Assembly (NCBI GenBank): GCA_027315345.1
Contig: DAHUYE010000106.1
Coordinates: forward strand, 1-32,936
Source: Actinomycetota bacterium
Lineage (GTDB): Bacteria > Actinomycetota > Acidimicrobiia > Acidimicrobiales > JAJPHE01
Reading direction: 5' to 3'
DNA length: 32,936 nt
In this document: positions 29,991 to 32,936 of the stretch, one piece after another
Numbering within the stretch: position 1 is the first letter of the stretch
Layout: each line of letters begins with the position of its first letter
The notes under the pieces: model-generated
What the model was told of the DNA's origin: nothing
Databases searched by the model: none
Seen by the model: only the letters and a program-made list of their open reading frames with translations
Position numbers and translations under genes: made by a program

Positions 29991-32678
29991 CTATCCGAGG
30001 CCGGGCAGCTGCCCGCTACCAAGTCGTTGCTGGGTTTGTAGCTGTTGGGCGAGTTGCGCTATTTCGGGCCAAGAGGCGACGAGGACGTTGTATGCCCCGC
30101 CTTCCTCCGCCCATCCCTTGCGTTCACAAATGGCATACAGCCGGTACGCCAGATCTCGGGCAGCCTCGCTGTTCGAAAGTCGACTGAAGAGGCTCGCTGC
30201 TTTCTCCTCGCCGCCATCCAGCAACTGCTCGACTAGATGCTGGACCGACTCCCAAACAGTTGCCCGGGCATCTTTGGCGGGGTCATAGTCCTCGGGCAGC
30301 TCGTCACGTCGAAGGAGGCGACAAGTTCCACCTCTAGTTACGATGATGCCGGCCCGTTCCAGTCCCTCGATGCTGGTTACCTTCGCCCTGGCAAGGGAAT
30401 CGGCCTCGCCGGAAGGAGCCTCACCAAATTGGAACTGCTCAAACCAGGTGATTGCCCAGCGGGTGTCGGCGTCGAACTCCCCCTCCTGTTCATCCAGAAC
30501 CTCGCCCAAAACAGAGTTGACGAGGAGCAGCGCCGAACGGACCGTCATCGGGGTGCCGTCCGGTTCGAGAACCGACTGGTGCCGGGTGAACACAGCCATA
30601 CCTGGTCCAACTACCGCCTGTGCCAAGTCGACAGGAGCCACCGCCGCCGATTGGAGAAGCTGAATGGCCGGACCAAGCTCGGAACGCAGGGCGACCGCCA
30701 GGTCCCGACGCGAGACCCTGACCGCTTCTTGATGGCGAGGTCGGCAGACCAGCACGACGTATGACGCAAGCGTGTTCGCGCCTTGGCCCACATTCGAAAT
30801 CAGACGAGCGGCTCGTGCTCCTCGAATGGGCCACGTCATGACCACCGTGAGCCCCGAGCGGATTACCGCTTCGAGAATTGCCTCCCACCCAGGTGACACC
30901 CGAGCTCCCCGCTCTGCCTCCTGTTCCTTGTGGGCGTAAACGATGAGAAGTGGAAGATCATCGCGAGCGGCATCGCAGAGCGAGGCGAAAGTCAGGGTGA
31001 ATCCATCAATAAAGTACTGCTTCGCCGCCTCCTTGGAATCATGCCGGGCGGGTTCCGCAATCAGCTCGCCGCCCTTCGGGGTGGCCATGGTGGCGAGGAG
31101 TTCTGGGTAGACGTCTTTGAGCGCGAGTCGGATCCAGGGGTAAAAGTAATCGGCCAGGTTCGCATAACCGATGGCCGCGAAATATGGTGGGTCGGTAACA
31201 ACTAGACACCGATTGGTGAGTTCCTCACTATGAGTTCGAGCATCTCCCTGAACCACCGTTGACGCAGGCCCATGGGGCTCAATAAATCCGTAAGCTCTGC
31301 TGGAGGTCTCGACCACTTGAATCCAGTCGCCCACCGACCCGCCGAAGGGATTGACCTCGGCGAAATCCATCAGCGGCGCAACATCATGCTGAGCAAATGC
31401 GGGTTCCGCCTTGGCCGTCGCCGTCGATCGCACGTTCCACCTGACAAGAGTCGAGGATGATTGGGCGAGCTTTCCAACACAAAGCCCAAGAGCGGTCGCA
31501 ACGCTCTTAGCCTGCTGATCACTGCCCCCGTCCTCCCTGACCCATTTGGCAACATCACTAACAAGCGATGCAAAAGTGAGCAACATCTGTCGCTGTCTGT
31601 TGGTGAAGAGACTGGGCCAGTCGCGGATTCCGTATCCCCATGCTGAGAAGCTCAGTGCTTGTTCCGGTATCGCCAAGACGGGAAGGCAATCGGGTTCGCT
31701 GATCTGGGAAGCGGCCACATGTTCGGGAGAGGACGCATAGAACTTCCTCCCGTGCTGGCCGCTCGAAGCGAACGAGGTCATGACGATCCCTAGCCGACCA
31801 CTCTGCCCCTGTTGCCTTACGTAGGAGAGCGGAATTGGCGCCCCAGACAGCAAGCACGTGTCGCGTCCGGGTGAGGTCGGCTGTCCTTCCATGTGAACTT
31901 CGAAGGAGATGGACTTAGCAGCTAGGTCCACAACCGGCTTGAGGTAGGCCCTGAACTTCGGCGTCTTTGACAGCCACCAGTTGCCAACCAAGGGCACGTG
32001 GGACCCCTGGAATCGAGGGTCAGGGCTCTCGACCGTTCGTGCCCACAGCCAAGCAATTACTGGATCACCATTCGGGGCGAGTGGGTAAAGGTGACCGATC
32101 TGCTGCCAGGCAGCATCCCTAACACGCTTAGCGTAATGCTCTACATCGGATAGAAACCCTGAAAGTCCCCGCACACTGGTCTCATCGAAGAGGCCGTCAG
32201 CATTTATCTGCGGGCGATCTACAACGGCTGGAGGTAGTTCAGTCAACGCCTTCGAGATAAGCACTGGCACGGGGTTCAGATCACTCCCCCGGCTGGACAG
32301 GCCGAGACGCTGAGCCTCCACGAGGGTCGAACCGCCACCACAGAACGGGTCGAATACAATCGGGGTCTGTTCCATGCTGGCGGCAATGGCCTTCTTGGCG
32401 GCATCGAGAACTTCCGCCTCGGGATTGGACGCCACAGAGGCCACCAATCCTTTGATCGTGTCAAATAGCCTGGCCCGCTCAGCATCTTCCCCTGGGTCAT
32501 CCACGAGCGAAGCGAAGATGAGTGCCCGTAGCGCTGGAACAGGCATCGGGGCAAACCATTTGTGCAAGTTGCGGATCGTCCCCGTCTTTCGTTCCTTGTC
32601 CGCCTTGCATGCGGCATTGATGGCTTCGAGTGGCAGGGCCGTCTCGATAAGCTTCTTGCGGTACGGGGTATGGCTCAA
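29991..32678 (-). CDS. DUF1156-type DNA methylase (adenine/cytosine-N specific)
   Basis: An 895-residue protein. DUF1156 lies at the N-terminus (RKKLIETALPLEAINAACKA, then GTIRNLHKWFAPMPVPALRA). SAM-binding motif I is FDPFCGGGSTLVEAQRLG (109-126) with SDLNPVP (132-138); the catalytic motif IV is VVTDPPYF (493-500). DPPY is typical of amino-methyltransferases (N6-adenine or N4-cytosine). Motif I precedes motif IV by about 380 residues, an alpha-class-like order in which the insert would hold the target-recognition region. It probably marks host DNA as self. The TTG start overlaps the stop of an upstream gene (TTGA), so this was not the first gene of the operon. Third codon positions are visibly less GC-biased than in the left half of the window. 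Confidence 0.92.
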   Translation of the reverse strand: MSHTPYRKKLIETALPLEAINAACKADKERKTGTIRNLHKWFAPMPVPALRALIFASLVDDPGEDAERARLFDTIKGLVASVASNPEAEVLDAAKKAIAASMEQTPIVFDPFCGGGSTLVEAQRLGLSSRGSDLNPVPVLISKALTELPPAVVDRPQINADGLFDETSVRGLSGFLSDVEHYAKRVRDAAWQQIGHLYPLAPNGDPVIAWLWARTVESPDPRFQGSHVPLVGNWWLSKTPKFRAYLKPVVDLAAKSISFEVHMEGQPTSPGRDTCLLSGAPIPLSYVRQQGQSGRLGIVMTSFASSGQHGRKFYASSPEHVAASQISEPDCLPVLAIPEQALSFSAWGYGIRDWPSLFTNRQRQMLLTFASLVSDVAKWVREDGGSDQQAKSVATALGLCVGKLAQSSSTLVRWNVRSTATAKAEPAFAQHDVAPLMDFAEVNPFGGSVGDWIQVVETSSRAYGFIEPHGPASTVVQGDARTHSEELTNRCLVVTDPPYFAAIGYANLADYFYPWIRLALKDVYPELLATMATPKGGELIAEPARHDSKEAAKQYFIDGFTLTFASLCDAARDDLPLLIVYAHKEQEAERGARVSPGWEAILEAVIRSGLTVVMTWPIRGARAARLISNVGQGANTLASYVVLVCRPRHQEAVRVSRRDLAVALRSELGPAIQLLQSAAVAPVDLAQAVVGPGMAVFTRHQSVLEPDGTPMTVRSALLLVNSVLGEVLDEQEGEFDADTRWAITWFEQFQFGEAPSGEADSLARAKVTSIEGLERAGIIVTRGGTCRLLRRDELPEDYDPAKDARATVWESVQHLVEQLLDGGEEKAASLFSRLSNSEAARDLAYRLYAICERKGWAEEGGAYNVLVASWPEIAQLAQQLQTQQRLGSGQLPGLG

Positions 32679-32811
32679 CGTGGTGACTCTGCTCTCTGCC
32701 AGAAGTGGTCGAACTCGTAGTTCACGCTGGCAACTCCAGTGAGTGCATCGTCTTGGCCCATGAAGGGGTCGTAGAGGTAGCGGACTTCGACTGAAAGTTG
32801 AGTCCCAGGAA
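32675..32811 (-). pseudogene. C-terminal tail of the gene upstream of the methylase, cut by an insertion
   Basis: The minus-strand frame reads GTQLSVEVRYLYDPFMGQDD, then ALTGVASVNYEFDHFWQRAE, and stops at TGA 32675. This TGA overlaps the TTG start of the methylase by four bases (TTGA), so the gene was once the first or an earlier cistron of the operon. The composition is clearly coding and no start codon fits; the frame stays open to 32866, but the sequence beyond about 32811 probably belongs to the insertion sequence. The protein family is not recognised from this tail; in related loci this position can hold a helicase or DUF3780 protein, which is only a guess here. Confidence 0.55.
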
Positions 32812-32913
32812 GTGGTGTAAGAGCCGGTAGGGCCTGAAGGGTCCCCCAGACGCGACAGTCACCGCGTCAACCTCAAGAAGCAGTTCGACACAAACCACTT
32901 GAGGAGGAACACG

Positions 32914-32936
32914 ATGACTGTCCCTACAACTATCGA
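32914..32936 (+). CDS. Start of a transposase, probably IS256 family (runs off right edge)
   Basis: Only eight codons are inside the window: MTVPTTI followed by Asp or Glu. A strong GAGGAGG at 32901-32907 sits six bases before the ATG, and the non-coding leader of about 100 bases is what IS256-type elements show before their transposase. Several actinobacterial IS256 transposases begin MTVPTTIDP or similar; that is the basis for the family name. The outer end of the element should lie between about 32800 and 32850 (GTGGTGTAAGAGCC at 32812-32825 is a candidate), but no second copy is in the window to prove it. Confidence 0.45.

Overview
The window is high-GC DNA with strong G/C preference at third codon positions, frequent GTG/TTG starts and tightly overlapping genes. 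An ECF sigma factor with an RskA-type anti-sigma factor, a PP2C/STAS/anti-sigma partner-switching cluster and a probable F420-dependent PPOX-fold enzyme point to an actinobacterium. I would guess the Acidimicrobiia, but that placement is inference and no rRNA gene is present to test it.

Left part (1-18,933) looks like chromosomal backbone. In order it holds: a partial SAM methyltransferase; an acyl-CoA dehydrogenase / diiron ferritin-like / acyltransferase lipid cluster behind a palindromic operator candidate; a divergent ECF sigma/anti-sigma pair; a metal ABC transporter operon (binding protein, ATPase, two permeases and a frameshifted YHS-domain gene) divergent from a Fur-family regulator with a Fur-type box between them; a dienelactone-hydrolase-like enzyme convergent with a DyP peroxidase; a scar of broken genes (CLC channel, MarR regulator, HPP-like membrane protein); an SDR dehydrogenase; a YdeI-like protein; two SpoIIE-type phosphatases, the second in an overlapping cluster with a STAS antagonist and a GHKL anti-sigma kinase; and a DsrE-like protein.

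Boundary zone (about 19,000-20,700). Remnants of mobile-element genes (a DUF6788-like fragment and a transposase-like tail) are followed by the 3' half of a tRNA-Met(CAU) gene with no matching 5' half. This is what the distal attachment site of a tRNA-integrated element looks like. Its orientation puts the element on the right, towards the genes described next.

Right part (20,690-32,936) is a probable anti-phage island, transcribed right to left. It encodes a DUF1156-type DNA methylase, a Swt1-like HEPN + DUF499-type ATPase, a small helical (possibly HEPN-like) protein, a 955-residue helical-repeat protein of no recognised family, and an OLD-family ATPase/TOPRIM nuclease. The methylase/ATPase pair is a combination I know from predicted defence loci; its linkage to the last three genes is not one I recognise as a named system. 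An IS256-type element appears to have cut into the gene upstream of the methylase, leaving only its C-terminal tail. The expected logic is self-marking by the methylase, sensing or NTP-driven signalling by the ATPase and repeat protein, and nucleic-acid cleavage by HEPN and/or TOPRIM domains. That logic is inferred from domains only.
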